Assembly (NCBI GenBank): GCA_017542305.1
Contig: JAFXXK010000001.1
Span: 1-60,196, forward strand
Direction: 5' to 3'
DNA: 60,196 bases
DNA from: a bacterium
GTDB lineage: Bacteria; Cyanobacteriota; Vampirovibrionia; Gastranaerophilales; Gastranaerophilaceae
Within the stretch, counting starts at the first letter, position 1, and every line of letters starts with the position of its first letter. Positions 37,039 through 47,126 of this stretch are shown here, piece by piece. The notes beneath the pieces were generated by a model. That model ran no database searches. It worked only from the letters and a program-made list of their open reading frames with translations, and was not told the origin of the DNA. The position numbers were made by a program, and so were the translations under genes.

Positions 37039-37794
37039 TTAATCTATTTTATTATAATAATATATTATGTAATTTTGTTTAAAAGCAATTCCATATTGTG
37101 GAATAAAACTTTTTCTATATGTTTTTAAAGGATTAAGCACGCAAAATGTATAATCTTTCGTATCTATAAATCCATGATTAAATTCTATAGTACCGTTTGT
37201 ATGTATTTCTAGATTTTGGTTGTTATCATCCGGATAACTATAATATTTGCATTTGCGTTGTTCCATATCTTTTTCAATATATTCTTTATCAATATCGAAT
37301 CCTAAAAATATTCCTTCAGCACCAAACCAGTTACTATACTTGTAAAATGCAATATTCTTTGCATTTCTCGGTATTGTTTTAGGAAAATGTTTTATACATT
37401 TTAAACAAGCTATTGTTTTTTTTGCTTCCGCATATTTTAAGCTATCACTTACCATTTCTTTTTTGTAATCATAATTAGGATTTGTCATTATGTAATTAAA
37501 TGAATATACTCCAACACACATAAACAATTGAACAAATATTATACCTGTATTTATTAGAGCAGACAATATTTTAATAGCAATATTCCATTTATTTTTTAAA
37601 ATAACAAAGGATATATTTAATGCAAATATAATAATAATGTCTGGTACTAAGATTTTTAATCCTGGTATAATTTTATGAAAATTATTATCCCAAGGTATCA
37701 CATAAATAAACATTAAAAAATGAACAATACATAAACTTATACTGCAAATTACAGCTAAAGTTATGTATGTATTGTTTTTAATAAAACTTTTCAT
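37039..37794 (-). CDS. Membrane-anchored hypothetical protein, 251 aa
   Basis: Three N-terminal membrane segments (about 10-32, 48-65, 72-95) are followed by a hydrophilic domain of about 150 residues, probably extracytoplasmic, with a C-x2-C pair (ACLKCIKHF) and many Tyr and Asn. I do not recognise it. It lies 9 bp downstream of the frameshifted gene on the reverse strand. Confidence 0.5.
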   Translation of the reverse strand: MKSFIKNNTYITLAVICSISLCIVHFLMFIYVIPWDNNFHKIIPGLKILVPDIIIIFALNISFVILKNKWNIAIKILSALINTGIIFVQLFMCVGVYSFNYIMTNPNYDYKKEMVSDSLKYAEAKKTIACLKCIKHFPKTIPRNAKNIAFYKYSNWFGAEGIFLGFDIDKEYIEKDMEQRKCKYYSYPDDNNQNLEIHTNGTIEFNHGFIDTKDYTFCVLNPLKTYRKSFIPQYGIAFKQNYIIYYYNKID

Positions 37795-37803
37795 AAGTGA
37801 AAT

Positions 37804-38413
37804 CTACCACTTAAATGTAACAGGTGCAAGTATATAAAATTCTTTATACGGATATTTTGATTGCAAACGCCAAAAGTAATTATTTGCAATTGTTAAAAAT
37901 GCGTTACTATAGTAATCAGAATATTTTAAATCAAAATCGTATTTATCAAATAATATTCCATGAAAATAACCATTTTCTATTGTAGGATCAAGAATTGTAG
38001 CATGTCCTAATGCACGATGCAAATTTTCGTCAAGATAAAAATTTACATCAATTTTATTTGTATCAAAAGAGCCTGCCTTTTCGTCGTAATGTTTTTTTAT
38101 TTGATTGCGTAAATCTGCATACTTAGAAACATTTTTTGCCAAAGTACTATATCTCGAGTATGCATAACCGTCACTATAATTCTTTATTTCTTTATTTGTT
38201 TTAGTAAAATTATATTTTGAATTTAATATTCTTCCGGAACCCGCAGGAAGATGTCTATATTCTTCACTGTAAGGTGCTTTTTGAGGGTCACCTAAAAATA
38301 AATTCGCTAATTCTTGAGCATCCGGATTTTTTGTCAAAATCTGCCAAATGATTAATGTAGTTTACTAACTTGTTCATATTTGAATTAATGTACTCAGCAT
38401 AATTGTTTGCCAT
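37804..38413 (-). pseudogene. Frameshifted hypothetical gene (about 200 aa if restored)
   Basis: An ATG with RBS-like GGAAAAA at 38413 opens a frame that starts MANNYAEYINSNMNKLVNYI but ends at 38288 after 41 codons. A second frame (37804-38337, 177 aa) has only a TTG start overlapping the first, preceded by stop codons in frame. Removing one base near the T and A runs at 38327-38340 joins them. The downstream part contains NFYLDENLHRALGHATILDP and GILFDKYDFDLKYSDYYS, unknown to me. Genuine decay, phase variation or a sequencing error are all possible. Confidence 0.5.
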
Positions 38414-38683
38414 TTTAAATTTTTCCTTTCTGATTTTTAATTAAAATACAATACTCTATTATGACAGATTTGATTTAAAAATAAAAGTCGGCAAAAGCGT
38501 TTAGGTAAAAGTGTCTAAGCGTTTTTAATGATGTTATAACTCGGAGTATGTATTGATTATCATGGTTATCTGTTAGTAAAAATAGTGGAACTATTTACAA
38601 ATTGTAACTAAGTTTTGAAAAAACGGATATTTATGATAAACTTGGTACATAAGATAGATTAACAGTTAAAATAGGGGAAAAAT
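38414..38683. other. Intergenic region upstream of efp
   Basis: 270 bp, AT-rich, no credible gene. It must contain the divergent promoters for the reverse AT-rich island and for efp; a TTGAAA (about 38614) lies near -35 distance from TATGAT-like sequence but I do not find a clear pair. Confidence 0.3.
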
Positions 38684-39241
38684 ATGATTTCAGTAAACGA
38701 CTTAAAAACAGGCTTGACGCTTGAATTGGATAACGGACTTTGGTCTGTTGTTGAATTTTTACATGTAAAACCCGGTAAAGGTGCAGCATTCGTAAGAACA
38801 AAATTAAAAAACGTTGAAACGGGTCAGGTTGTTGAGAGAACATTCAGAGCAGGCGAAAAAGTCGGTAAAGCTACGTTAGACAGACGTGAAATGCAATATT
38901 TATATAAAGAAGGTAATGAGTTCATTATGATGGATAATGAAACTTACGAACAATTAAGTGTAAATGCAGATCAGGTTGGTGACGGTGTTAAATATCTGAA
39001 AGAAAATATGGAAGTTCAGATTTTAATGCACGACGGAAAAGTTATAGGTGTTGATATTCCGGCTCACGTTGTATTGGAAGTTACCGATACTCCTCCGTCT
39101 GAAAAGGGTAATACTGCTCAGGGCGGTACTAAACCTGCTACATTGGAAACAGGTGCGGTTGTTAACGTTCCGTTCTTTATTTCTAACGGAGATAAAATCA
39201 GAGTTGATACCCGTACAAATGAATATCTTGATAGAGCATAG
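38684..39241 (+). CDS. efp: Elongation factor P
   Basis: 185 aa, three OB-like domains. The domain I loop LHVKPGKGAAFVRTKLKN carries the tip Lys32 that can be modified in other bacteria. C-terminal VPFFISNGDKIRVDTRTNEY is the family signature. It rescues ribosomes stalled at polyproline. It is followed 31 bp on by accB, an order I associate with cyanobacteria and relatives. RBS AGGGGAAA. Confidence 0.97.
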   Translation: MISVNDLKTGLTLELDNGLWSVVEFLHVKPGKGAAFVRTKLKNVETGQVVERTFRAGEKVGKATLDRREMQYLYKEGNEFIMMDNETYEQLSVNADQVGDGVKYLKENMEVQILMHDGKVIGVDIPAHVVLEVTDTPPSEKGNTAQGGTKPATLETGAVVNVPFFISNGDKIRVDTRTNEYLDRA

Positions 39242-39272
39242 TTTTATCAGATTGTAATGAAAGGTTAAACAA

Positions 39273-39710
39273 ATGGATTTTGATATAGAATATATTCAGG
39301 AACTTGCTAAAATATTAAAAGCAAACGAGTTGACAGAGATTTCTCTTGAAAACGATGGCGGCGCTATTACTATAAGAAAAGATGTTATTGTCAGCCCTGC
39401 CGCTGTTGCTGCTCCTGTTGCTGCTGCACCTGCCGCAGCTTCAAAGCCTGCTGCAGCTCCTCAGGAAGAAAAGAAAGGTACTCCTATAGTTTCACCTATG
39501 GTTGGTACTTTTTATATTGCACCGTCACCTGATGCTAAGCCGTTCGTTACGGTAGGTCAAACTATTAAATCAGGTGATAAAGTTTGTATTATTGAAGCAA
39601 TGAAATTAATGAATGAAATAGAAGCCGAAATTGAAGGTAAAATTGTCGAGATTTGTGTTCAGGACGGAGAACCCGTTGAATTTGGGCAAGTCTTGATGTA
39701 TGTGGAATAA
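39273..39710 (+). CDS. accB: Biotin carboxyl carrier protein of acetyl-CoA carboxylase
   Basis: 145 aa. An N-terminal helical segment and an Ala/Pro-rich linker (about 40-66) are followed by the biotinyl domain: [18 protein letters not shown] and [16 protein letters not shown] with biotinylated Lys111. It carries CO2 from AccC to the carboxyltransferase for malonyl-CoA synthesis. In operon with efp and accC. Confidence 0.97.
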   Translation: MDFDIEYIQELAKILKANELTEISLENDGGAITIRKDVIVSPAAVAAPVAAAPAAASKPAAAPQEEKKGTPIVSPMVGTFYIAPSPDAKPFVTVGQTIKSGDKVCIIEAMKLMNEIEAEIEGKIVEICVQDGEPVEFGQVLMYVE

Positions 39711-39724
39711 ATACTATAAGACGT

Positions 39725-39757
39725 TAAGACGATAGGACAAAGAGTTCTGTCGTCTTA
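39725..39757 (+). promoter_or_regulatory. Hairpin between accB and accC
   Basis: TAAGACGATAG (39725-39735) pairs with CTGTCGTCTTA (39747-39757), 11 bp with one G-U, loop 11 nt, no T-tract. It could tune accB/accC ratio or mRNA stability. Confidence 0.45.
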
Positions 39758-39782
39758 TCGGCTTAATGATTAGGTAAAAATT

Positions 39783-41138
39783 ATGTTTAAAAAAGTTTTA
39801 ATCGCCAACAGAGGCGAGATAGCCGTAAGAATTATAAGAGCGTGCAGAGAAATAGGGATTCCGACAGTTGCGATTTATTCGCAGGCAGATGCGAATTCGC
39901 TTCATGTAAGATTAGCAACTGAAGCATATTGTATAGGACCTGCTCAGAGTTCGAAAAGTTATCTGAGTATTCCTGCTATTATGTCGGCAGTAGATGTTTC
40001 CGGTGCCGATGCTATTCACCCCGGTTACGGCTTTATGTCAGAAAGAGCTGATTTTGTTGAAATTTGTGAAAAACAGGGTATAAAATTTATCGGACCGACA
40101 TCAGACGCAATGAAAAAAATGGGCGATAAAGCTACTGCCCGTCAGACAATGATAGATAATGATGTTCCGGTTACTCCGGGTACGGGAATTTTATACACTC
40201 CGGAAGAAGTTAAAGAATTTGCTGCCCGTGTAGGTTATCCGATTATACTGAAAGCTACGGCAGGCGGTGGCGGCAAGGGTATGAGAATATGCAGAGATAA
40301 TTCCGAAGTTGATACAAATATGCCGTTATGTCAGGCTGAAGCTCAGAATTTCTTTGGTAATCCGGATGTCTATGCGGAAAAATATCTTGAAAATCCGAGA
40401 CATATTGAAGTTCAGATTCTTGCAGACCAATACGGAAATGTTGTTCACTTAGGTGAAAGAGATTGCTCAATTCAAAGACGTCACCAAAAATTGCTGGAAG
40501 AAGCTCCTTCTCCGGCTATTGATGAAGAAACCAGAAAACAAATGGGGGCAGCCGCTGTTCGTGCTGCTAAAGCCATAAATTATGAAGGTGTAGGTACTTG
40601 CGAATTTTTGCTTGACCATGACGGAAGCTGGTATTTTATGGAAATGAATACCCGTATTCAGGTCGAGCATTGTGTAACCGAAATGATTTCAAATATTGAT
40701 TTGGTAAGAGAGCAGATTTTGGTTGCGGCAGGTGAAAAATTAGATTTTACGCAGGATGATATAGTTTTGAGAGGACATGCAATCGAATGTCGTATAAATG
40801 CTGAAAATCCTGCAAAAGATTTTATGCCCAATCCGGGAACTATTACGGGTTACGTTACTCCCGGCGGATTTGGGGTAAGGGTTGATTCTCATGTCTATCA
40901 GGATTACACAATTCCACCGTATTACGATTCTATGATAGGGAAGCTCATTTGCTGGGGCAGGACCCGTAACGAGGCTCGTCGCAGAATGTATAGGGCATTG
41001 AAAGAGTATGTTGTGACAGGTGTTGAAACTACTCTGCCGTTCCATCAGTCAATTATTGAAGATGAAGTATTTATGAGCGGTAATTTTAATACAAGCTTTA
41101 TTGAAGATTTTTATAAAAGAAAAGAGAAGAAAGACTGA
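39783..41138 (+). CDS. accC: Acetyl-CoA carboxylase biotin carboxylase subunit
   Basis: 451 aa, full length. Contains LIANRGEIAVRIIRACREIG, HPGYGFMSERADFVE, the ATP-grasp glycine loop KATAGGGGKGMRI, ERDCSIQRRHQKLLEEAPSP and EMNTRIQVEHCVTEM with catalytic residues. It carboxylates biotin on AccB using ATP and bicarbonate. 72 bp after accB. Confidence 0.98.
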   Translation: MFKKVLIANRGEIAVRIIRACREIGIPTVAIYSQADANSLHVRLATEAYCIGPAQSSKSYLSIPAIMSAVDVSGADAIHPGYGFMSERADFVEICEKQGIKFIGPTSDAMKKMGDKATARQTMIDNDVPVTPGTGILYTPEEVKEFAARVGYPIILKATAGGGGKGMRICRDNSEVDTNMPLCQAEAQNFFGNPDVYAEKYLENPRHIEVQILADQYGNVVHLGERDCSIQRRHQKLLEEAPSPAIDEETRKQMGAAAVRAAKAINYEGVGTCEFLLDHDGSWYFMEMNTRIQVEHCVTEMISNIDLVREQILVAAGEKLDFTQDDIVLRGHAIECRINAENPAKDFMPNPGTITGYVTPGGFGVRVDSHVYQDYTIPPYYDSMIGKLICWGRTRNEARRRMYRALKEYVVTGVETTLPFHQSIIEDEVFMSGNFNTSFIEDFYKRKEKKD

Positions 41139-41140
41139 TA

Positions 41141-41167
41141 GAAATCCCGCTTTTAAAGCGGGATTTC
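41141..41167 (+). terminator. Hairpin at the end of accC (possible terminator)
   Basis: GAAATCCCGCT/AGCGGGATTTC, 11-bp perfect stem, 5-base loop, two bases after the accC stop. The tail is TTTCCGG rather than a T-run, so termination may be weak. Confidence 0.5.
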
Positions 41168-41183
41168 CGGTAAATAACCTAAA

Positions 41184-42038
41184 ATGTTTGTATCTGTTGC
41201 AGTATTAATAAGAATAATCTCAAATTCCTTGTCAAATGTTTATCAGAAACAGCTTGCACAAGACGGATTCAACCCGTCTTTTATAAATTTTGTCATGTAT
41301 ACGGGCTTAACTTTGTTGATGCTTCCTGTTACATGTCAAATTAATTTTATAAATCTGAGTTTTGTATGCTGGGGGGCAGCTATTCTTGGAGGATTATTCG
41401 GTGCTTTGGGTAATTCGTATTTGGTTAAGGCATTAAAAAACGGGGAATTATCCGTGTTAGGTCCGATTAATGCATACAAATCCGTTGTAGCAATGATTAT
41501 CGGAATATTTTTATTAAAAGAAATCCCGTCAGCGTATGGAATAATGGCAATATTTCTGATAATAGCAGGAAGTTATTTTGTCTTTGATACACAAGAGGAA
41601 GGATTTTCTTTTAAACTTCTGAAAAGAGCCGATATAAGATACAGAATTTATGCTTTAATTTTTACTGCCATTGAGGCTGTATTTATAAAAGAAGTTATCA
41701 ACAACAGTGATATTGTTACTTCATTTATACTTTGGAGTTTCTTTGGAATGTTGTTTACGGGAATAATTGTACTTAAATCCGGCGGGATAAAATCAATATC
41801 CCCAAAAACCGTCTGGCTAAAGTTGTTAGTGATTATATTATTAATGGGTGTAATGCAATTCAGTACAAATTATGTTTTTTCTCATATTCAGGTTAGTTAC
41901 GGACTTGCATTTTTCCAGCTTTCCGCATTATTGAGTGTGATTTTCGGATGGAAATATTTTAACGAAGCTCATATTCTGAAAAAATTAATCGGTACGGTAG
42001 TAATGATTACAGGTGCGGTTTTGCTTATTTTGGCATAA
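41184..42038 (+). CDS. DMT-superfamily (EamA-like) membrane transporter
   Basis: 284 aa with ten predicted membrane helices in two five-helix halves. Duplicated EamA features are visible: GALGNSYLVKALKNGELSVL with KSVVAMIIGIFLLKEIPSAY in the first half, and VSYGLAFFQLSALLSVIFGW then KYFNEAHILKKLIGTVVMIT in the second. Substrate unknown; family members export amino acids, nucleotide sugars or drugs. It starts within the accC trailer and precedes a MATE transporter by 28 bp. Confidence 0.8.
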   Translation: MFVSVAVLIRIISNSLSNVYQKQLAQDGFNPSFINFVMYTGLTLLMLPVTCQINFINLSFVCWGAAILGGLFGALGNSYLVKALKNGELSVLGPINAYKSVVAMIIGIFLLKEIPSAYGIMAIFLIIAGSYFVFDTQEEGFSFKLLKRADIRYRIYALIFTAIEAVFIKEVINNSDIVTSFILWSFFGMLFTGIIVLKSGGIKSISPKTVWLKLLVIILLMGVMQFSTNYVFSHIQVSYGLAFFQLSALLSVIFGWKYFNEAHILKKLIGTVVMITGAVLLILA

Positions 42039-42066
42039 TTCGTTTTTATGATATGATAAATTTTGT

Positions 42067-43377
42067 ATGACTCAGCCGGTAAAATATTATATAAAAGAAT
42101 TATTAAATATTGCACTTCCCATAATTATAGGAAATCTCGGATTTATCCTGATAGGGGCGGGTGATGTTTTAATTGCCGGCAGGCACTCTACGGATACTCT
42201 TGCAGCAATTAGTATTGCGACTGCTATTACAAACTGTATTATGACATTCGGTATAGGGTTAATAGTTAGTGTTTCTCCTATATTGTCAAATTACAGAGGG
42301 GAGAAGAAACAGGCAAAAAAATACTTTTTCCCTACTTTACGGTTTGCGATGTTTGTCGCATTTATAGTAATGCTTATTATATTAGGTTGTATTCCGTTAA
42401 TTGACTGCTTCCGTTTTGAACCGCATCTTGTTCCTATGGTAAAACAATATATGCTTATAACGGCATTTGCTACTTTTGGGGGGTATTTGCATGCAGCGGT
42501 AAAAGAATTTTTGCAGGCATTTGAAATCGTTATGTTTCCGAATATACTGACATTTCTTTGCGTATTTTTAAATATAGGATTAAATCTAATTCTTGTATTC
42601 GGGTATGGTCCGATACCGTCATTAGGTGTTGTAGGGCTTGCTATTGCAAGTTTTATTATCAGATATTTTATGGGATTTGTTCTTCTTATCTATTGTTTTA
42701 AACAGATGAATTTTAGCAATTATAAAGAATTTGATTATTACAAACAGCTGGTAAAAATAGGATTACCTATATCGTTTGCAATTCTTGTAGAATTTGTTGC
42801 CTTTAATATTGTTGCATTAGCAATGGGCAGGGTAGCCGGAATATATGCCGCAGCACAAAACCTGATTTGCACTCTGACAACTGTTTCATTTATGATTCCG
42901 CTTGCTATATCCAATGCAATAGCTGTAAAAGTCGGGTTTGCAAACGGGGCGGAAAATTATATTGATTTGAGACGATATTCAAAAATAGGGGTGTTTATTT
43001 CACTCGGTTTTATGGCTTGCAGTGCATTAGTATTTGCAAGTTTCCCTCATTTTCTGGTAGGTTTGTTTACTAAGGACAGTGCCCTTATTGCGGTGTGTGT
43101 TCCTATAATGTATATATTAGCCTGTTTCCAGATTTTTGACGGTCTGCAGGTCTCGTTATCAGGAATTTGTAAGGGTATTAAAAAAACAAATATAGTTTTG
43201 CTGGCTAATTTTGTTGCGTATTGGGTGATTTCTATTCCTGTCGGTTTCGTTTTGGCATTCAGGTATAATCTCGGTATAATTGGTTTTTGGTATGGACTTA
43301 TTGTTTCGTCAATTACGTTATGTATTATAATGCTGCTGATGCTGAGAAAATATTTTAAAAAGATACATATAGCTTAA
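42067..43377 (+). CDS. MATE-family efflux transporter
   Basis: 436 aa with twelve membrane segments in two homologous halves. Recognisable parts are ELLNIALPIIIGNLGFILIG, GDVLIAGRHSTDTLAAISIA and GVVGLAIASFIIRYFMGFVL in the first half and LPISFAILVEFVAFNIVALA in the second. It exports cationic drugs or metabolites using Na+ or H+ gradient. The start is not preceded by a good RBS. Likely operon with the preceding EamA gene. Confidence 0.9.
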   Translation: MTQPVKYYIKELLNIALPIIIGNLGFILIGAGDVLIAGRHSTDTLAAISIATAITNCIMTFGIGLIVSVSPILSNYRGEKKQAKKYFFPTLRFAMFVAFIVMLIILGCIPLIDCFRFEPHLVPMVKQYMLITAFATFGGYLHAAVKEFLQAFEIVMFPNILTFLCVFLNIGLNLILVFGYGPIPSLGVVGLAIASFIIRYFMGFVLLIYCFKQMNFSNYKEFDYYKQLVKIGLPISFAILVEFVAFNIVALAMGRVAGIYAAAQNLICTLTTVSFMIPLAISNAIAVKVGFANGAENYIDLRRYSKIGVFISLGFMACSALVFASFPHFLVGLFTKDSALIAVCVPIMYILACFQIFDGLQVSLSGICKGIKKTNIVLLANFVAYWVISIPVGFVLAFRYNLGIIGFWYGLIVSSITLCIIMLLMLRKYFKKIHIA

Positions 43378-43443
43378 CAGATTACCATTATTTTAATTTT
43401 ATGGTATTATTGAAACAATGGATTAAATTAGAGGAGGAATATT

Positions 43444-43911
43444 ATGCCGGAAGAACAGAGAACTTTTATTGCAGTTAAACCTGATGGAGTAAAAAGGGGT
43501 TTAGTCGGAGAAATAATCAGAAGATTTGAAAATAAAGGCTTTAAACTAATTGGTTTAAAGATGCTTGATGTTACGACTGAAATGGCAGAAGCTCATTATG
43601 CCGAACATAAAGGAAAACCTTTTTATGACAGATTGCTCAGATATATTCAAAGCGGTCCTGTTGTTGCTATGGTATGGAAAGGTTATAACGTAGTTGCAGG
43701 CGCAAGACATATGATGGGTAAAACTAATCCTATGGAAGCTGAAGTCGGTACAATAAGAGCGGATTTTGCTTTGCTTATGGAATACAATGTCGTTCACGGC
43801 TCTGATTCTGTAGAAAGCGCAGAGAGAGAAATAGGTATCTACTTTAAACCTGAAGAACTTTGCGATGAATATGAAAATATGGCTGAAAGCGTTATTGAAG
43901 ATTTGGGTTAA
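43444..43911 (+). CDS. ndk: Nucleoside diphosphate kinase
   Basis: 155 aa, somewhat longer at the C-terminus than the usual 140. Contains [38 protein letters not shown] and the active-site [16 protein letters not shown] with phosphohistidine His118. It balances NTP and dNTP pools. RBS GAGGAGG. tgt starts 17 bp downstream. Confidence 0.98.
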   Translation: MPEEQRTFIAVKPDGVKRGLVGEIIRRFENKGFKLIGLKMLDVTTEMAEAHYAEHKGKPFYDRLLRYIQSGPVVAMVWKGYNVVAGARHMMGKTNPMEAEVGTIRADFALLMEYNVVHGSDSVESAEREIGIYFKPEELCDEYENMAESVIEDLG

Positions 43912-43928
43912 TCCGTGAGTTGTGAATT

Positions 43929-45101
43929 GTGGATAAAAATTTGACCGATAATATTAATAATGAAAAACGTGACAATGCTCATGACTATTTTAGTTATGAG
44001 CTTGTGCATACTTGCAAACAGACAGGGGCAAGGGCAGGAATATTAAAGACTCCGCACGGAACTATCCTGACACCTATATTTATGCCTGTAGGAACAAATT
44101 CTGCGGTTAAAATGCTTGTAAAAGACCAGATTGAAGCTACGGGTGCTCAGATAATTCTTGCAAATTCATATCATTTGTATCTCAGAGCCGGTACAAAACG
44201 CATAAAACAGTTTGGCGGAATACATGGCTGGATGAATTGGCAAAAACCCGTTTTGACGGACTCAGGCGGATTTCAGGTTTTTTCACTTTCGCATTTGAGA
44301 AAAATTACTGAGGATGGGGTAGAATTTCGTGACCCTAAAGATGGGAAAAAACATTTTATTTCTCCTGAGGTTTCAATGGAAATTCAGCAGGATATTGGTG
44401 CTGATATAATTATGGCATTTGACGAATGTGCACCGTATCCTTGTGATTATGATACCGCAAAAGCCGCAATGGAAAGGACTCATCGTTGGCTTGACAGATG
44501 TTTTAAAGCTAAAACTAATCCTCGTCAGGCGTTGTTCCCTATTGTTCAAGGGGCTTTCTATGATGATTTGAGAAAAGAAAGTGCAAGGGTTATTTCCGAA
44601 TATGATGCCGTCGGTTACGCAATTGGTGGGGTTAGTGTCGGAGAACCTGCCGATGTCAAAAATTATTTTGTTGAATTTACGGCACCGTTACTTCCTGCGA
44701 ACAAACCTCGTTACCTTATGGGGGTTGGTACTCCTGAGGATTTATTAGACGGTATTAAGCGTGGTATTGATATGTTTGACTGTGTTTTGCCTACCCGAAA
44801 TGCCCGTCACGGTTCTTTCTTTACCTGGGAAGGCAAAAAGAATATCAAAAATAAAAAATACGAGGATGATCCGAGTCCGTTAGATGAAAACTGTAATTGT
44901 TATGCCTGCCAAAATCACTCTAAAGCTTATTTAAGACATCTTGTCAGATGTCAGGAGGCAACGGCGGCAACTCTGTTATCTATTCATAATATTCAATTCC
45001 TCGTTGAATTTTCTCAAAAATGCCGTCAGGCTATTTTAGAGGACAGATTTGGTGATTTTTATAACGAACACTATGAAAACTTGATTAAGGATGTTAAATA
45101 A
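43929..45101 (+). CDS. tgt: tRNA-guanine(34) transglycosylase (bacterial TGT)
   Basis: 390 aa from a GTG start (no good RBS seen; no in-frame ATG until the core). Key residues: general base Asp111 in LTDSGGFQVFSL, nucleophile Asp284 in MFDCVLPTRNARHG, and zinc ligands C322-x-C324-x2-C327 with His353. The first 20 residues are an atypical Asn/Asp-rich extension. It swaps guanine-34 for preQ1 in GUN anticodons; queF in this window makes preQ1. It overlaps tmk by one base. Confidence 0.96.
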   Translation: MDKNLTDNINNEKRDNAHDYFSYELVHTCKQTGARAGILKTPHGTILTPIFMPVGTNSAVKMLVKDQIEATGAQIILANSYHLYLRAGTKRIKQFGGIHGWMNWQKPVLTDSGGFQVFSLSHLRKITEDGVEFRDPKDGKKHFISPEVSMEIQQDIGADIIMAFDECAPYPCDYDTAKAAMERTHRWLDRCFKAKTNPRQALFPIVQGAFYDDLRKESARVISEYDAVGYAIGGVSVGEPADVKNYFVEFTAPLLPANKPRYLMGVGTPEDLLDGIKRGIDMFDCVLPTRNARHGSFFTWEGKKNIKNKKYEDDPSPLDENCNCYACQNHSKAYLRHLVRCQEATAATLLSIHNIQFLVEFSQKCRQAILEDRFGDFYNEHYENLIKDVK

Positions 45102-45724
45102 TGAAGAATAAAGGATTATTTATAACATTTGAGGGAGTGGATGGCTGCGGAAAAACTACGCAGATGAATTTGCTTGCCGAATATTTAAAAGATAAAGGGT
45201 ATGAGGTTATCTTAACCAGAGAACCCGGCGCAAAAGGCTTGGGCGAAAAAATCAGAGAGATTTTACTTCATTATGACGGAGAAGTTTCTTCCCGTGCGGA
45301 AAGTTTTTTGTTTTTGGCAGACAGGGCTCAGCATATTGATAAAATTATTAATCCGGCTGTTGAGTTCGGTGAAATTGTGCTTTGTGACAGGCATACGGAT
45401 AGTACTATTGCATATCAGGGATATGGCAGAGGGGTTGATATTAAGGAACTCAAAATGCTTAATGACCTTGCAACAGGTACAAGAAAACCTGATTTGACAT
45501 TTGTATTTGATATAGATGTTGAAACTTCAATGTCCCGTGTCGGGAAAGAAAAAGACAGAATGGAATCTTCCGGTATGGAATTTTTCAATAAAGTCCGTAA
45601 CGGCTATCTTGAAATCGCAAAACAGGAACCAAAAAGGGTAAAGGTCATTGACTCAACACTTTCTATTCCTGAAATTGCGGGTAATATTAAATTGATTATG
45701 GAAGAATATTTTGAACATAATTAA
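45101..45724 (+). CDS. tmk: Thymidylate kinase
   Basis: 207 aa. P-loop FEGVDGCGKTTQMN (about 8-21), DRHTDSTIAYQGYGRG (DR[YH] motif with substrate-binding residues) and a lid region DIDVETSMSRVGKEKDRMES. It phosphorylates dTMP to dTDP. Translationally coupled to tgt (1-bp overlap). Confidence 0.96.
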   Translation: MKNKGLFITFEGVDGCGKTTQMNLLAEYLKDKGYEVILTREPGAKGLGEKIREILLHYDGEVSSRAESFLFLADRAQHIDKIINPAVEFGEIVLCDRHTDSTIAYQGYGRGVDIKELKMLNDLATGTRKPDLTFVFDIDVETSMSRVGKEKDRMESSGMEFFNKVRNGYLEIAKQEPKRVKVIDSTLSIPEIAGNIKLIMEEYFEHN

Positions 45725-45735
45725 TACTTTTACCC

Positions 45736-45764
45736 TTGAAAAAAAAGAGCATTTGAGCTAATAT
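45736..45764 (+). promoter_or_regulatory. Promoter for the SEC-C protein gene
   Basis: -35 TTGAAA (45736-45741), 17-bp spacer, -10 TAATAT (45759-45764), 27 bp before the start codon. Confidence 0.6.
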
Positions 45765-45790
45765 CGTTATAAATAAGAAGGGGGATATAT

Positions 45791-47086
45791 ATGCCGGTTT
45801 TAGACAAAATACAGGAAATTAACGATACAGTAAAATCTATTGCAATGTTTATTCAGTCAGATGAGACTGTAAGACCTGATTTTCAGGAATATCTGAATAC
45901 AATCGGGGCGAATAACAGAAATGCAAGGATTAATTTTCAGGGTGCTTGTTTTACCTATATTTTTGAAAGAAAACTCGGCGAAACATATAAATCAATTCCG
46001 GCAATTTATCTTGAAAAAGGTGACCTGAAAGCGTCCGAGAAGAAGATAGTAAAAAGTATTGATAAATCCGTATCTTCGGTTTTCGAAATTAAAAAAATAC
46101 TGAAAAACGGATTTGAATTATATAATATCATTAACGAAAAGTCATATAACGTAACCTCTCTGATAAAAATGACTAATTTCAGAGGCTTGGGTTGCGGTCA
46201 GTATATCGTTGCAAGGATTATGAACTTTGACAAGGAGATGTATCTTCTCGAGGTGTCAGGTGTTCTTCCTACAACCAGACGTGATGATGCATACAGATTT
46301 TCCGTAGCAAAAATTATTCAGAACCCTGAAATCGTATACCTTGATAATCCTGAAAAGCAAGAGGAAATCGAAGAAGATATTAAAGAAGTTTATGATAAGT
46401 TTATGGAATTTTTCGGAACGGACGAAGTTCTTACCACAAATAAACATGCCGATGATTTAATCGGAATATTTAATGATTTCGCCGAAGACGGTAAAAAAGT
46501 TGATTATAAAGATAAAATAGAAGTACCTGAAGTATTCAAGTTCTTTGATGTGTCTGAATTTAATAATTCATACGATAATTTTCTAGAAAATTCATTGGGC
46601 GGATTTTCTTCTCACAAAGAAACTTATGACGTAGGTATTATTTATGACAAGGATTTGGGTATGTATGCCGTTCCGTTCTGGGGAACTTTCAATAAGATTT
46701 TTGAAGTATCAAATCCCGCAGAAGTTGAAAATTACGACAAATGTATTCAGTATTTCTTAGCCAATGATAAATTTTCAGCTAATTTGATAAAACGTGCAGC
46801 TAAAAAGCATAAAAATTTCTTACCGATTGTTAACGGTTTGGGTAAGACTGATTATACGTTGAAAGAATTACTGGAAAAATATAAATCACGTTATCTTGAA
46901 CAAAAAATCTATTCTTCAACGACAGTCCTTTACAAGTCTAAGGCTTTTGCAAGTACATTAGGGCTTATTGAAGAAGAAGAAAATAAACTTCCGTTACCGG
47001 AGGGTGTGGATTTATCCAAGATAGGAAGAAATGATCCTTGTCCATGCGGAAGCGGTAAAAAATTCAAAAAATGCCATGGTGCATAA
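45791..47086 (+). CDS. Protein with C-terminal SEC-C zinc motif, 431 aa
   Basis: The last 25 residues ([20 protein letters not shown]) are a canonical SEC-C motif, C-x-C-x8-CH, which binds zinc and is found in SecA and many uncharacterised proteins. The preceding 400 residues have no domain I recognise; about 130-190 ([20 protein letters not shown]) looks like a beta-barrel element similar to those seen in other SEC-C proteins. No signal peptide; soluble. RBS AAGGGGG. It has its own promoter and terminator. Confidence 0.75.
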   Translation: MPVLDKIQEINDTVKSIAMFIQSDETVRPDFQEYLNTIGANNRNARINFQGACFTYIFERKLGETYKSIPAIYLEKGDLKASEKKIVKSIDKSVSSVFEIKKILKNGFELYNIINEKSYNVTSLIKMTNFRGLGCGQYIVARIMNFDKEMYLLEVSGVLPTTRRDDAYRFSVAKIIQNPEIVYLDNPEKQEEIEEDIKEVYDKFMEFFGTDEVLTTNKHADDLIGIFNDFAEDGKKVDYKDKIEVPEVFKFFDVSEFNNSYDNFLENSLGGFSSHKETYDVGIIYDKDLGMYAVPFWGTFNKIFEVSNPAEVENYDKCIQYFLANDKFSANLIKRAAKKHKNFLPIVNGLGKTDYTLKELLEKYKSRYLEQKIYSSTTVLYKSKAFASTLGLIEEEENKLPLPEGVDLSKIGRNDPCPCGSGKKFKKCHGA

Positions 47087-47091
47087 TAAAT

Positions 47092-47122
47092 AAAAAAGGA
47101 TGCTTTTAATGCATCCTTTTTT
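47092..47122. terminator. Bidirectional terminator
   Basis: AAAAAAGGATGC/GCATCCTTTTTT, 12-bp perfect stem with a 7-base loop between convergent genes. Confidence 0.9.
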
Positions 47123-47126
47123 ACAA

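Noticed and set aside
43928-43936. Perfect DnaA-box-like TGTGGATAA
   Set aside because: A single site at the tgt start codon; no cluster or AT-rich unwinding region nearby, so not evidence for oriC.
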